NCBI RefSeq assembly: GCF_000716605.1
Contig: NZ_JNXE01000022.1
Location: 1-64,000 of the forward strand
From: Streptomyces sp. NRRL F-525
Lineage (GTDB): Bacteria > Actinomycetota > Actinomycetes > Streptomycetales > Streptomycetaceae
Length of the DNA: 64,000 nucleotides
Reading direction: 5' to 3'
The notes beneath the pieces are model-generated. The model had not been told where the DNA came from, searched no databases, and saw only the letters and a program-made list of their open reading frames with translations. The position numbers and the translations under genes were made by a program. Shown here piece by piece: positions 15,915-25,276 of this stretch; positions within the stretch are counted from its first letter, which is position 1, and each line of letters begins with the position of its first letter.

Positions 15915-16904
15915 TCATCCCCACACCCACCGGATCCCCACCCGGCAGGGCCCCGCCCCCAACGCCACCGCGTGCACCGACCCCGACGCGTCCACCCGGA
16001 GCCGTTGTTCGCGCGGTCGCCCGGCGCGGGGACGGGGGCCGAGGCCGTTCGTGCGGAAGGAGTAACACGTGCGCGGCAGACACTCCTTCGCGAAGCGGAC
16101 CTCCAGGAGGTGTTCGCGCATCGGGACGTGGATCGTGGTCTCGGCGCGCTGGGAGTACGGGCGCGGATCGCGGTGCTCGACCGTGTAGTCGACGATCACG
16201 GTCTCGCCGCGGGCCAGCGGGCGGTCGAAGAGCAACTCCGCCGCGACCAGGCCCTCTTGGGGGAGTTCGAGAACCGTGCCGAGCCGCCCCGGTACCGCCA
16301 CGCTGAAGTACGGCAGCGGGCCGGGCGCGTCCAGGCGGTACAGGGCGATCCAGCGGTCCGCGCCGTCCGCCTCGGCGCGCAGCAGGCGCCGACTGGTCAT
16401 CGAGCGGACGCGGCGGTCGGCGTCCACGTCCACCCGGTTGTGGCAGCTGAGCCGGGTCAGGCTGTCGTCCCAGCGGGTGTCCAGCGCGGCGAGGGCGGCG
16501 GTGAGGTCGTGGTGGTCCGACCAGGCCCGGGCGAGATCGGGGTGGCCGCCGTCCGGCGGGAGCCAACGCCCCCGCGGCCGGGGCGGGCCCAGCAGGCCGG
16601 TCAGCGCTCCGGGCGGCAGCCGTAGGACGTCCTCCAGTACGGCGAGTGCCGCCAACGACCGTTGCCGTTCGGGCTGGTAGCGGCCGGACTGCCAGGAGCT
16701 GAGCGTCGCCGACGCCACCGGGGTACCGCGGCGCAGCAGCCGGTCCTCGATCCGGTCCAGGCTGAGACCGCTGGCCGCGATGGCCGCGCGCAACGCCTCG
16801 TGGAACGGCATCGCCCCGGTGCCGGACACCGGGTCCTCCGGCCTGGACTCTGGTCTCGGTGCGCTCTCGGGTCTGGACGGCACGTACCCCGGTCTGGAAG
16901 TCAC
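15915..16904 (-). CDS. XRE-like DNA-binding protein with large C-terminal domain
   Basis: Up to 329 residues. An HTH region is at about residues 32-95 (FHEALRAAIAASGLSLDRIEDRL, ATLSSWQSGRYQP), in the style of actinobacterial Xre proteins. A long beta-rich C-terminal part (YFSVAVPGRLGTVLEL, GETVIVDYTVEH) has no function I recognise. The GTG at 16904 gives a low-complexity leader with repeated SRP/PES units; ATG at 16811 (MPFHEALRAAI) gives a compact start and may be the real one. It diverges from the G1 peptidase gene across about 240 bp, a possible target. Confidence 0.7.
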   Translation of the reverse strand: MTSRPGYVPSRPESAPRPESRPEDPVSGTGAMPFHEALRAAIAASGLSLDRIEDRLLRRGTPVASATLSSWQSGRYQPERQRSLAALAVLEDVLRLPPGALTGLLGPPRPRGRWLPPDGGHPDLARAWSDHHDLTAALAALDTRWDDSLTRLSCHNRVDVDADRRVRSMTSRRLLRAEADGADRWIALYRLDAPGPLPYFSVAVPGRLGTVLELPQEGLVAAELLFDRPLARGETVIVDYTVEHRDPRPYSQRAETTIHVPMREHLLEVRFAKECLPRTCYSFRTNGLGPRPRAGRPREQRLRVDASGSVHAVALGAGPCRVGIRWVWG

Positions 16905-17142
16905 GTACTCCAGCTCAAGTCAGGGCACTCGCGAGGCGGAAGGGCGTTGCCCTGAAGTTTGGTCAGTCTTGCCCGGCGATTGATCAACCTTGAACGAACC
17001 TGTGGGATTTCCCGGGTGTTGCGGCGCCAATTCCCGCAAGACTGAAGGAACTTGTCTGTCTTGCCATGCACATGAGGCCTCGCGGAAGCTGCTGTGCACT
17101 GCCGTCACGGCAGCCCCCCCACCCCTCGAATGACGGAGAGTC

Positions 17143-17949
17143 ATGTCCCCGAGATCTTCCGCCGGGTTCGTTCTCGTCACCGCCGCCGCCCTCACCGCCG
17201 CCCTCGCGACGCCCGCGCTCGCGGCCGCCCCGAGTGCCGCCGCGCACACCCCGGCCCAGCTCACCCAGGCCATAGCGAGCCACGAGAGTCACACGCTGCA
17301 CGGGCTCGCGAAGCCCGGCAAGGTCAACGCCACCGTCTCGTCCACCAACTGGTCCGGCTACGCCGCCACCGGCTCGACCGGCGCGTACACCTCGGTCACC
17401 TCGTCCTGGACCCAGCCGAGCGTCACCTGCTCCTCGGCCACCACGTACTCCTCCTTCTGGGTCGGCCTCGACGGGTACAGCAACTCCGCGCTGGAGCAGA
17501 CCGGTACGGAGGCCGACTGCATCGGCGGCAAGGCGACCTACGGCGCCTGGTGGGAGGTGCTGCCCGCCTCCGAGAGCGCGTACTCCGGTGTCACGGTCAA
17601 GGGCGGCGACAAGTTCACCGCGACGGTGACCTACTCCGGCTCCACCTTCACCATGACCCTCGCCGACTCCACCGAGGGCTGGACGAAGACGACGACGCAC
17701 GCCGGTTCGTCCGGCTTCAAGAACGCCTCCGCCGAGGTCATCGCCGAGGCCCCCGAGGTCGGCGGCTCGGTCGCGAGCCTCGCGAACTTCGGCACCGTGA
17801 ACTTCACCGGCGCCAAGGCCAACAGCAGCAACCTGGACACCTACTCGCCGAACGAGATCGTCATGACGAAGAGCAGCAGCTCCGCCGTACGGGCCCAGCC
17901 GGGCTCGATCTCCGGCGGCAGCTTCGCCGACGTCTGGAAGGCCAGCTGA
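17143..17949 (+). CDS. secreted G1-family glutamic endopeptidase (eqolisin)
   Basis: A 268-residue exported protease. Residues 1-28 form a Sec signal with ALA-A cleavage; a propeptide-like segment runs to about residue 62. The mature domain starts SSTNWSGYAATG, typical of peptidase G1. The catalytic pair of this family is Gln and Glu: Gln119 (in ALEQTG) and Glu202 (in EVIAEAP) occupy those places. Two Cys (in VTCSS and EADCIGG) could form a disulfide. Such acid proteases were first described in fungi and are also found in actinobacteria. ATG 17143 follows GGAGAG. The product acts outside the cell; there is no operon partner, and a hairpin terminator follows at 18041. Confidence 0.9.
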   Translation: MSPRSSAGFVLVTAAALTAALATPALAAAPSAAAHTPAQLTQAIASHESHTLHGLAKPGKVNATVSSTNWSGYAATGSTGAYTSVTSSWTQPSVTCSSATTYSSFWVGLDGYSNSALEQTGTEADCIGGKATYGAWWEVLPASESAYSGVTVKGGDKFTATVTYSGSTFTMTLADSTEGWTKTTTHAGSSGFKNASAEVIAEAPEVGGSVASLANFGTVNFTGAKANSSNLDTYSPNEIVMTKSSSSAVRAQPGSISGGSFADVWKAS

Positions 17950-18040
17950 CGCCTGCGGCGCGCCACTTGGGGGCTGTCGACGAACGCCGTCGGCAGCCTT
18001 CGCCGTTGCGCCGGCAAGCGCAAACAGGCTGGGTCAAAAG

Positions 18041-18068
18041 AGGGGTGCGGCATCCCCGGCGCACCCCT
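18041..18068. terminator. bidirectional hairpin terminator
   Basis: AGGGGTGC and GCACCCCT pair as a perfect 8-bp stem around a 12-base loop. It lies between the convergent G1 peptidase gene and the hypothetical gene ending at 18094. Confidence 0.65.
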
Positions 18069-18093
18069 GGCGCCCTTCCTCGATCGCCCCGGT

Positions 18094-18696
18094 TCAGGCC
18101 GACATCAGCAGCCGTCCCCGCCTGGCGTACGCCAGGGCCTCGGGCGTGAGCACCGGACGCGGTACGACGATGCCGCAGTCCGTGCAGACCGGGCCCGAGG
18201 AGGGTTCGTGGGCCAGGTCGTACTTCCACAGGAGGCGCTCCCCGGCGCACACCGGGCACACGGAACCCGGTTCGCGCTCCAGGGCGGCGATCAGCCGTCG
18301 CAGCACCTCGGCCAGTGGTTCATGGGGGTGGAGTCGTGGGTCGTCGCACCAGGCGACACCGAAGCCGCCCCAGGTCAGCCGGTGCCAGTCGTCCACGGTG
18401 CCCGGGCGGCGGAGCCCGTCGTGCTTCTCCTTCTTGCGGCGTTCGGCGAACCCGACCTCGTAGGCGAGCCAGACCTTGCGCGCTTCCTCCAACTCGTCCA
18501 GTGCGGCCACGAGCCGCGCCGGGTCGGGGGAGCGGTCCTCGGGTCCGAACCCGGCCCGGGAGCACAAGTGGTCCCAGGTCGCCCTGTGCCCGTAAGGGGC
18601 GAACCGCTCAAGGCACTTGCGCAGCGAGTAGCGCCGCAGCGCCAGATCGCACCGAGGGTCTCGCACCTGTCTCGCCAGACTCCGGAAACCGGCCAT
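18094..18696 (-). CDS. hypothetical protein with C-terminal zinc-ribbon Cys pairs
   Basis: A 200-residue protein I cannot name. The N-terminal 130 residues are helical and rich in Arg, Glu and Trp (KVWLAYEVGFAERRKKEK, DDWHRLTWGGFGVAW). The C-terminal part has CPVC and CTDC pairs 30 residues apart, the spacing of a zinc ribbon, followed by a PRPVLTPEALAYARRG helix. No signal peptide or membrane segment is seen. It lies divergent from the penicillin acylase gene, 221 bp away. A nucleic-acid-binding role would fit the ribbon but is only a guess. Confidence 0.7.
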   Translation of the reverse strand: MAGFRSLARQVRDPRCDLALRRYSLRKCLERFAPYGHRATWDHLCSRAGFGPEDRSPDPARLVAALDELEEARKVWLAYEVGFAERRKKEKHDGLRRPGTVDDWHRLTWGGFGVAWCDDPRLHPHEPLAEVLRRLIAALEREPGSVCPVCAGERLLWKYDLAHEPSSGPVCTDCGIVVPRPVLTPEALAYARRGRLLMSA

Positions 18697-18917
18697 CGCC
18701 CTGCACCTCCGTCACACCTGCACCTGTACTTCGGTCACCTCGGCGTCGTCGAACGGACGTCGCCGAATAGACGTATCGACAAGCGATTTGGCTCCATCCG
18801 ATTTCCGATGGCCTCCATAAGCCACTTGCCCGGATCCAAAACTTGACGCATGTTCATCTTCAATCTCGGGGATACCGGCGGTAACGTCCCGCACCACCCC
18901 CGTCGGTAGGAGCTGCG

Positions 18918-21701
18918 ATGCCACGGCGCACCCCGCGTAACTTGCTCGACAGACTGAGAACTCCCGGCGGATTCCCCGGGTTCCTGAAGGCCGCATCCGT
19001 ATGCGCCCTCATTGCCGCCCTTTTGTCTCCCCTTGCCCAGGGGACGGCCGCGGCGGCGACCGCCTCGAACGACTACTGCGGCGGCCAGTGCTCGGACATC
19101 CTCCCGGCCGGCGAGAACGGCAACGCCACCCTCGCCCAGATCCTTCTCAACCAGGTCTTCGGCACCCAGCCCAGCCATGCGGAAGACCAGCTCGGCCCCT
19201 ATGCCAACCTGGCCACGGGCGCCTCCACGCTGACCGACGCGAAGATCAACACCTTCTTCAACGACGCGTCGTTCGGGGTCCCCGCCGCCAACGTCGCCTC
19301 GACCGAGAACCCCAGCGGCCGCACCGACGTGACGATCGTCCGCGACAAGGCGACCGGTGTGCCGCACATCACAGGCACCACGCGCTACGGCACCGAGTAC
19401 GGCGCCGGCTACGCGGCGGCCGAGGACCGGCTGTGGCTGATGGACGTCTTCCGGCACGTGGGACGCGGCCAACTGACCACCTTCGCCGGCGGCGCGGCCT
19501 CCAACCAGGGACTTGAGCAGGAGTTCTACCGCAACGCCCCGTACACCGAGGCCGAGTTGCAGTCCCAGATCGACAACGCCGTCAACAACAACGGCACCCG
19601 CGGTCAGCAGGCCCTCGCCGACGCCAACGCCTACCTGGCCGGCATCAACGCCTACATCGACGCCTCGGACAGCGGCCGTTACTTCCCCGGCGAGTACGTC
19701 CTCACCGGACACAAGGACTCGATCACCAACGCCGGCACGATCGACCACTTCAAGATCACCGACCTGGTCGCGCTGGCCTCCGTCATCGGCACGCTCTTCG
19801 GCTCCGGCGGCGGCGGCGAGGTCAACAACGCCCTCTCCCTGCTCGCCGCCCAGGAGAAGTACGGCGTGGAGCAGGGCACCAAGGTCTGGGAGTCCTTCCG
19901 CGAACGCAACGACCCCGAGGCCGTCCTCACCGTCCACAACGGCGAGAGCTTCCCGTACGGCACCAAGCCCACCACCGCCCAGGGCGAGGCACTCCCGGAC
20001 GCCGGTTCGGTGACGACCGAACCACTCGTCTACGACGCCACGGGCACCGGCGCCAACCAGAGCGCCGACGCAGCCTCCGCCGCAGCGACCGCGACCGCCC
20101 TCAGCTCCGCCAAGCGCGGGATGTCCAACGCCCTTGTGGTGAGCGGCAAATACACCGCGAGCGGCCACCCGATAGCCGTGTTCGGGCCCCAAACCGGTTA
20201 CTTCGCACCGCAGTTGCTCATGCTCCAGGAGATCCAGGGCCCGGGGATCAGCGCCCGCGGCGCCTCCTTCGCGGGCCTGAGCATGTACGTCGAACTCGGC
20301 CGCGGCCAGGACTACTCGTGGTCCGCCACGACCTCCGGCCAGGACATCATCGACACCTACGCCGTCGAGCTCTGCCAGGACGACTACCACTACCTCTTCC
20401 ACGGCACCTGCACGCCGATGGAGGAGATCGAGCAGAAGAACTCCTGGGCGCCCACCACGGCCGACTCCACCGCCGCCGGGTCGTACACCATGCGGGTCTG
20501 GAAGACCGAGTACGGACCCGTCGAATACAGAGCGACCGTGGGCGGGAAGAAGGTCGCCTACACCACCCTGCGCTCCTCCTACATGCACGAGGCCGACTCG
20601 ATCATCGGTTTCCAGATGCTCAACGACCCGGACTACGTGAAGAGTCCGCAGACCTTCCAGACCGCAGCCCAGCACATCAACTTCACGTTCAACTGGTTCT
20701 ACGCCGACTCCCAGCACACCGCGTACTACAACAGCGGCAACAACCCGGTGCGGGCCAGCGGCGTCGACCCGGAGTTCCCGGTCTGGGGCCAGGCCGCCTA
20801 CGAGTGGCAGAACTGGGACCCCACCACCAACACCTCCGACTACACCCCGGCCTCCGCGCACCCCAACTCGATCGACCAGGACTACTACATCTCCTGGAAC
20901 AACAAACAGGCCCTCAACTACACGACCGCGAGCTGGGGCGACGGGTCCGTCCATCGAGGCAATCTCCTCGACGACCGGGTGAAGAAACTCGTCGCGGCCG
21001 GCGGGGTCACCAGATCCTCGCTGGTGAAGGCGATGTCCGACGCCTCGCTCACCGACCTGCGCGCCGAGGACGTGCTGCCCGACATGCTGAAGGTGATCAA
21101 CAGCAGTACGGTCACCGACACCACCGCCGCCGCGGCCGTCACCAAGCTGCAGACCTGGCTCACCGCAGGCGGCAAACGCACCGAGACCTCGGCAGGCTCC
21201 AAGACCTACGCCAACGCCGACGCCATCCGGATCCTGGACGCCTGGTGGCCCGCACTGGTGAAGGCCGAGTTCCAGCCCGGCCTCGGTGACACCCTCTACA
21301 CCGCGCTCACCAACAACCTGTACATCGACGAGACCCCGTCGGCCGCCCACGGCCCGACCGGCTCGCACGCCGGAAGCTCCTTCCAGTACGGCTGGTGGAG
21401 CTATGTCGACAAGGACCTCCGGTCGGTGCTCGGGCAGACCGTGTCCGGACCGCTGGCCCAGCAGTACTGCGGGGGCGGCAGCCTCAGCGCCTGCCGGGAC
21501 ATCCTGATCAGCACGCTGAAGACGGCGGCCGGCACCAGCGCGTCCACGGTCTACCCCGGGGACTCGCTGTGCTCGGCGGGCGACCAGTGGTGTGCCGACT
21601 CGATCGTCCAGCGGACGCTCGGCGGCATCAAGCACTACAACATCAGTTGGCAGAACCGGCCCACCTTCCAGCAAGTGGTGGAGTACACGTCACACCGGTG
21701 A
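18918..21701 (+). CDS. secreted penicillin acylase family protein
   Basis: A 927-residue Ntn-hydrolase precursor. The N-terminus has a basic stretch (MPRRTPRNLLDRLR) and a hydrophobic core ending QGTAAAA, an export signal. The alpha-chain region shows VTIVRDKATGVPHI and YAAAEDRLWLMD, conserved in the family. The mature beta chain should begin at Ser403 in MSNALVVSGKY, the autocatalytic cleavage point and nucleophile, preceded by a spacer peptide rich in Ala. Relatives deacylate penicillins, quorum lactones or lipopeptides such as echinocandin and aculeacin. The length is above that of PvdQ/AHL acylases (about 780). ATG 18918 follows TAGGAGC. Its stop overlaps the convergent hydrolase gene by 12 bp. 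Confidence 0.93.
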   Translation: MPRRTPRNLLDRLRTPGGFPGFLKAASVCALIAALLSPLAQGTAAAATASNDYCGGQCSDILPAGENGNATLAQILLNQVFGTQPSHAEDQLGPYANLATGASTLTDAKINTFFNDASFGVPAANVASTENPSGRTDVTIVRDKATGVPHITGTTRYGTEYGAGYAAAEDRLWLMDVFRHVGRGQLTTFAGGAASNQGLEQEFYRNAPYTEAELQSQIDNAVNNNGTRGQQALADANAYLAGINAYIDASDSGRYFPGEYVLTGHKDSITNAGTIDHFKITDLVALASVIGTLFGSGGGGEVNNALSLLAAQEKYGVEQGTKVWESFRERNDPEAVLTVHNGESFPYGTKPTTAQGEALPDAGSVTTEPLVYDATGTGANQSADAASAAATATALSSAKRGMSNALVVSGKYTASGHPIAVFGPQTGYFAPQLLMLQEIQGPGISARGASFAGLSMYVELGRGQDYSWSATTSGQDIIDTYAVELCQDDYHYLFHGTCTPMEEIEQKNSWAPTTADSTAAGSYTMRVWKTEYGPVEYRATVGGKKVAYTTLRSSYMHEADSIIGFQMLNDPDYVKSPQTFQTAAQHINFTFNWFYADSQHTAYYNSGNNPVRASGVDPEFPVWGQAAYEWQNWDPTTNTSDYTPASAHPNSIDQDYYISWNNKQALNYTTASWGDGSVHRGNLLDDRVKKLVAAGGVTRSSLVKAMSDASLTDLRAEDVLPDMLKVINSSTVTDTTAAAAVTKLQTWLTAGGKRTETSAGSKTYANADAIRILDAWWPALVKAEFQPGLGDTLYTALTNNLYIDETPSAAHGPTGSHAGSSFQYGWWSYVDKDLRSVLGQTVSGPLAQQYCGGGSLSACRDILISTLKTAAGTSASTVYPGDSLCSAGDQWCADSIVQRTLGGIKHYNISWQNRPTFQQVVEYTSHR

Positions 21702-23051
21702 CGCCTGAGCGGCGGCGGGCCGGCCGATCCGGCCCGCCGCCAGCACCACCCGCGCGAGTTCGGGGTGCACGATGTCGCTGTGCGCCCCGGTCGGCGGCTC
21801 GCCGTGGCACACCACCGAGCAGACGTCGACGTTCACACAACCCGACTCCGGAAGCGGCGAGTTGAGGGCCTCGGCCAGGCTCAGCGAACGGGTGCCCGGC
21901 ACCGCCCGCACCCCGTCGTGGCCCATCGCGCCCCACTTGTCACCCAGCACCCGGACGATGTCGACGGCGGCGAAGGAGCAGTCGTCGTCCGCCATCCGCG
22001 AGGCCAGCGGATAGATCGTGCCGAGCGCCGAGTCGCAGTGCGAGTAGCAGCACACGAGGGGTCCGTCGACGCGGTTCTGCTGGCCCTGAAGGACACCGCC
22101 GGTACGCGGGTCGTCCGGCAGCCGGGCCGCGAACGCGTAGTGGGAGAAGGCCCCTTGGAGCAGTGTCACCGACTTGACCGAGTGCACTCCCTCGGGCAGA
22201 CCCCGTAGCGCGAACGACACCAGGCGCCCGCCGAAACTGTGCCCCACGAGATGCACCCGCACCTCCGGCGCCACCGCCGCGAGCCGCCCGATCGCCGGGC
22301 CGAGACCGCGCTCACCGACCGTGCCCGCGCGTCTCTTCATCGCGTAGTACGCCGCCTGCCGCAGCAGCTCCCGCGCGCCCTTCCAGGGGTTCGGCAGCGT
22401 GAACTCCGTTACGGGGCCCGGGCATTGAGGCACCGCGAGATGGGCCAGCGCCTGCGCGAACTGCTCGCACACCTCGGCCGTACACCCGGCGGCGAACATC
22501 CGCGGCTCGCACTGGGGCACCCCCTCCGCGAGCGTGTCCGCGCCGAACATCGCCTGCGGCCCCGGCGGCACCACCTCCACCAGCGTCCGCACCAGCCGCC
22601 CGTACTCCTCCAACTCGGCTTCCTGAGGCGGCTGTTGGTCCAGCATCCGGGCGATCTGGTCGATCACCGGCGCCTTGCCGGGGAAGGCGTCGAGGAGCGC
22701 GTGCCGGGTGTCGGCGTCGAGCGCTGGCCGCGTCAACTCGGGTGCGGCCGCCGGTGATTGCGGGAAATCCGGAATCGGCTGGTCCGGGAACTCCATGGAT
22801 GGCCAGATCACGCCTACGTACCCGATCGCGGCCTTCGGCGCGAGGCGCGGAATCGGGGCGAAGAAGCGGCTGTAGAGCCGGGTCGCGCCGGCGCGTTGGT
22901 TGTTCCACCCGTGCGAGAAGACGATCAGGTCGCCGATCCCGCGCTGCCGCACCTCGCTCAGCAGCCGGTCCCGTTCTCCCTGGTCGACGTCCCCGTCGGC
23001 ATCGAAGGTCAACTCCCAGTAGGGGCTCACGCTCATCGCCGGATCCGCCAT
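21690..23051 (-). CDS. alpha/beta-hydrolase fold protein, serine-hydrolase like
   Basis: A 453-residue protein. FSHGWNNQRAG near residue 46 and the nucleophile elbow GHSFGG near residue 252 mark an alpha/beta-hydrolase fold. Between them lies a helical insert with many Glu/Pro. The C-terminal region has clustered Cys (VCCYSHCDS, CVNVDVCSVVCHGE). ATG 23051 follows GAGGAGG; an upstream frame extension to 23129 has no ribosome site. No signal peptide is visible. It converges on the penicillin acylase gene and lies downstream of the NamZ-like gene's divergent side. The substrate is unknown; lipase or thioesterase are possible. Confidence 0.8.
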   Translation of the reverse strand: MADPAMSVSPYWELTFDADGDVDQGERDRLLSEVRQRGIGDLIVFSHGWNNQRAGATRLYSRFFAPIPRLAPKAAIGYVGVIWPSMEFPDQPIPDFPQSPAAAPELTRPALDADTRHALLDAFPGKAPVIDQIARMLDQQPPQEAELEEYGRLVRTLVEVVPPGPQAMFGADTLAEGVPQCEPRMFAAGCTAEVCEQFAQALAHLAVPQCPGPVTEFTLPNPWKGARELLRQAAYYAMKRRAGTVGERGLGPAIGRLAAVAPEVRVHLVGHSFGGRLVSFALRGLPEGVHSVKSVTLLQGAFSHYAFAARLPDDPRTGGVLQGQQNRVDGPLVCCYSHCDSALGTIYPLASRMADDDCSFAAVDIVRVLGDKWGAMGHDGVRAVPGTRSLSLAEALNSPLPESGCVNVDVCSVVCHGEPPTGAHSDIVHPELARVVLAAGRIGRPAAAQASPV

Positions 23052-23132
23052 GACCGGCCTCCTCGTTCCCCGAAGTGGTGCGATGTGGGCGCATCGTCCC
23101 GCTACCGGTGAAGATTGGCCATACGTCACGAC

Positions 23133-24353
23133 TCACTTGTAGAGGAGGTATTCAGTTCGAACCCGTCGGAACGCCCTCAACTCCTCCTGCCAGCCCGCCA
23201 CCACCTCGTCGGTGCCCGCGCCCGCGTCGATCACCGTCCGCACCCGGGCGGACCCGGTGAGCTTGTCGATCCAGTTGTCCGAGCGCCAACCGAAGCCGCT
23301 CCAGACCTTCTTGGCGGTCACCAGCAGCGCGATGCCGGTGCGGACGGGGTCGTAGGCGGCCCGGTCGTGGAGGTGGATCTGGACTCCGCCGACGGTCTTG
23401 CCCTCGAACTTGGAGAAGGTGGGCGCGAAGTACGCCTCCCTGAAGTGCACGCCGGGCAGGGCGAGTTGATTCACCTCGGCGGCCCAGCGTCCGTCGATGC
23501 CCTCTGCTCCCAGCAGTTCGAAGGGGCGGGTGGTGCCGCGGCCCTCGGAGAGGTTCGTGCCCTCGAAGAGGCATGTGCCCGAGTAGACGAGGGCGGTGTC
23601 CGGTGTCGGCATGTTGGGGCTCGGCGGTACCCAGGGGAGCGACCAGGCGTCGTAGAACTCCGAACGCTTCCAGCCCGTCATCAGTACGGTCTCCAGGGGG
23701 ACGGGCTTGGTCAGGAACTCCCCGTTGAACAGCCGGGCCAGCTCGGCGACCGTCATGCCGTGTGCCTGGGCGATCGGCTGGCGGCCTACGAAGGTCGCGA
23801 ACTCCCGGTGCAGGACCGGGCCTTGGGCCGATCTTCCGGTCACCGGGTTGGGGCGGTCGAGGACTACGAAGCGTTTGCCGGCCAGCTGCGCCGCCTCCAT
23901 GCAGTCGTAGAGGGTCCAGATGTAGGTGTAGAAGCGGGCGCCCACGTCCTGGATGTCGAAGACGATGGTGTCCACGGCGGCGGTCCTGAAGATGTCGGCG
24001 AGTGGTTGGCCGCTCTTCAAGTACGTGTCGTAGACCGGGAGTTTGGTGGCCGGGTCGGTGTAGTGGCCCTCGGAGCCGCCGGCTTGGGCGGTGCCTCGGA
24101 AGCCGTGTTCTGGGCCGAAGACCGCGGTGAGGTTCACGTGGGGGCTGGCGTGCATGACGTCGACGATGTGGTGGGCGTCTCTGGTGATGCCGGTTGGGTT
24201 GGTGACGATGCCGATTCGTTGGTTGCTGAGCTGGGCGTAATCGTGGGCGGCCAGTTGTTCGAAGCCGGTGCGGAGGTTGTGGGGTTTGGCGGTTGGTGGG
24301 GTGAGGGTTGCCGCCGGGGTTGCTGCCAGGAGGGTTCGTCTTGTGAGGGGCAT
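23133..24353 (-). CDS. NamZ-like exo-beta-N-acetylmuramidase (DUF1343)
   Basis: A 406-residue protein of the DUF1343 family, whose Bacillus member NamZ removes terminal N-acetylmuramic acid from peptidoglycan fragments. Motifs visible are NQRIGIVTNPTGI, FGPEHGFRG, FDIQDVGARFYTYIWTL, VLDRPNP and ALVYSGTCLFEGTNLSEGRGT. The N-terminus PLTRRTLLAATPAATL is twin-Arg-like, implying export. ATG 24353 is the first start and keeps this leader. It probably acts in cell-wall turnover outside the membrane. A REP-like element lies between it and the SDR gene. Confidence 0.9.
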   Translation of the reverse strand: MPLTRRTLLAATPAATLTPPTAKPHNLRTGFEQLAAHDYAQLSNQRIGIVTNPTGITRDAHHIVDVMHASPHVNLTAVFGPEHGFRGTAQAGGSEGHYTDPATKLPVYDTYLKSGQPLADIFRTAAVDTIVFDIQDVGARFYTYIWTLYDCMEAAQLAGKRFVVLDRPNPVTGRSAQGPVLHREFATFVGRQPIAQAHGMTVAELARLFNGEFLTKPVPLETVLMTGWKRSEFYDAWSLPWVPPSPNMPTPDTALVYSGTCLFEGTNLSEGRGTTRPFELLGAEGIDGRWAAEVNQLALPGVHFREAYFAPTFSKFEGKTVGGVQIHLHDRAAYDPVRTGIALLVTAKKVWSGFGWRSDNWIDKLTGSARVRTVIDAGAGTDEVVAGWQEELRAFRRVRTEYLLYK

Positions 24354-24391
24354 GTGGGCACGGTATGAGCTGCCGCGTGTGGTTCGTAGGG

Positions 24392-24433
24392 TGCGCGCCG
24401 TCTGTGGCTGGTCGCGCAGTTCCCCGCGCCCCT
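24392..24433 (-). repeat. REP-like intergenic element, copy 2
   Basis: Read on the minus strand it is AGGGGCGCGGGGAACTGCG followed by CGACCAGCC and CAGACGGCGCGC. The two outer blocks match copy 1 at 7257-7320, which carries an extra internal hairpin. It sits in the divergent gap between the NamZ-like gene and the SDR operon. Confidence 0.6.
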
Positions 24434-24459
24434 AAGGGCAAACGCTCTTCCGGTGTTAC

Positions 24460-24477
24460 ATACCGACCGGTTAGTCT
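24460..24477. promoter_or_regulatory. TetR-type operator upstream of SDR-ligase-TetR operon
   Basis: ATACCGACCGGTTAGTCT, centred on CCGG, ends 34 bp before the SDR start. Its first 12 bases are identical to the reverse complement of the palindrome at 33377-33394. Operators of this GACCGGT type are known for TetR regulators of acyl-CoA metabolism, for example PfmR of Thermus. Confidence 0.7.
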
Positions 24478-24511
24478 GGCTGGGCAGTGGAGCCGCAGTC
24501 GAAGGAGACCG

Positions 24512-25276
24512 ATGGTGGAAGCCGTTCAGGGTGCCGGGGTAGTTGTCACGGGGGCTGGGGGTGGCATCGGGGCTGCGCTCGCGCGGCGGTTCGCTGCCGA
24601 GGGGGCCCGGGTCGTGGTGAACGACCTTGATGCCGACCGGGCCAGGGCCGTCGCCGATGAGATCGGGGCCATTGCCGTACCGGGGGATGCCTCCGCCGTC
24701 GTCGGTGCTGCTCGGGACGCCCTCGGTGGGACCGTCGACATCTACTGCGCCAACGCCGGGGTCGGCTCCGGTGGGTCCGAAGCGGCCGGGGAGGACGTCT
24801 GGGCGCTGGCCTGGGACGTGAACGTCATGGCTCATGTGCGGGCCGCCGAGGCGTTGATCCCGGGGTGGCTGGAGCGGGGCGGCGGGCGGTTCGTGTCGAC
24901 CGTGTCGGCGGCCGGGCTGCTCACCATGATCGGGGCCGCGCCCTACAGCGTCACCAAGCACGGCGCGTACGCCTTCGCCGAGTGGCTGTCATTGACGTAC
25001 CGGCACCGGGGGATCAAGGTCCACGCGATCTGCCCGCAGGGTGTGCGCACCGACATGCTGGCCGCCACCGGCAGCGCGGGTGACCTGGTGCTTCAGCCGA
25101 CTGCCATTGAGCCCGATGTCGTCGCTGACGCTCTGATGGCGGGGATCGAGGAGGACCGGTTCCTGATCCTGCCGCATCCTGAGGTCGCCGGGTACTACCA
25201 GGCCCGGGCCGCCGAGCCGGATCGCTGGCTGACCACCATGAACCACATCCAGCAGAAGTGGGAGGCCGGGGAGTGA
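24512..25276 (+). CDS. short-chain dehydrogenase/reductase
   Basis: A 254-residue classical SDR. TGAGGGIG (cofactor binding, residues 13-20), a NAG-type strand (YCANAGVG), Ser in VSTVSAAGLL and the catalytic Tyr-x3-Lys in YSVTKHG are all present. The arrangement favours NAD(P)-dependent oxidation/reduction of a hydroxyacyl group. ATG 24512 has GGAGACC seven bases upstream. It is the first gene of a translationally coupled operon with an acyl-CoA ligase (4-nt overlap) and a TetR gene. It would correspond to LvaD-like or 3-hydroxyacyl dehydrogenase steps. Confidence 0.92.
   Translation: MVEAVQGAGVVVTGAGGGIGAALARRFAAEGARVVVNDLDADRARAVADEIGAIAVPGDASAVVGAARDALGGTVDIYCANAGVGSGGSEAAGEDVWALAWDVNVMAHVRAAEALIPGWLERGGGRFVSTVSAAGLLTMIGAAPYSVTKHGAYAFAEWLSLTYRHRGIKVHAICPQGVRTDMLAATGSAGDLVLQPTAIEPDVVADALMAGIEEDRFLILPHPEVAGYYQARAAEPDRWLTTMNHIQQKWEAGE

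Noticed and set aside
18735..21674. 979-residue open frame on the minus strand
   Set aside because: It is antisense to the penicillin acylase gene, which has clear family motifs; the frame is open only because of GC3 bias.
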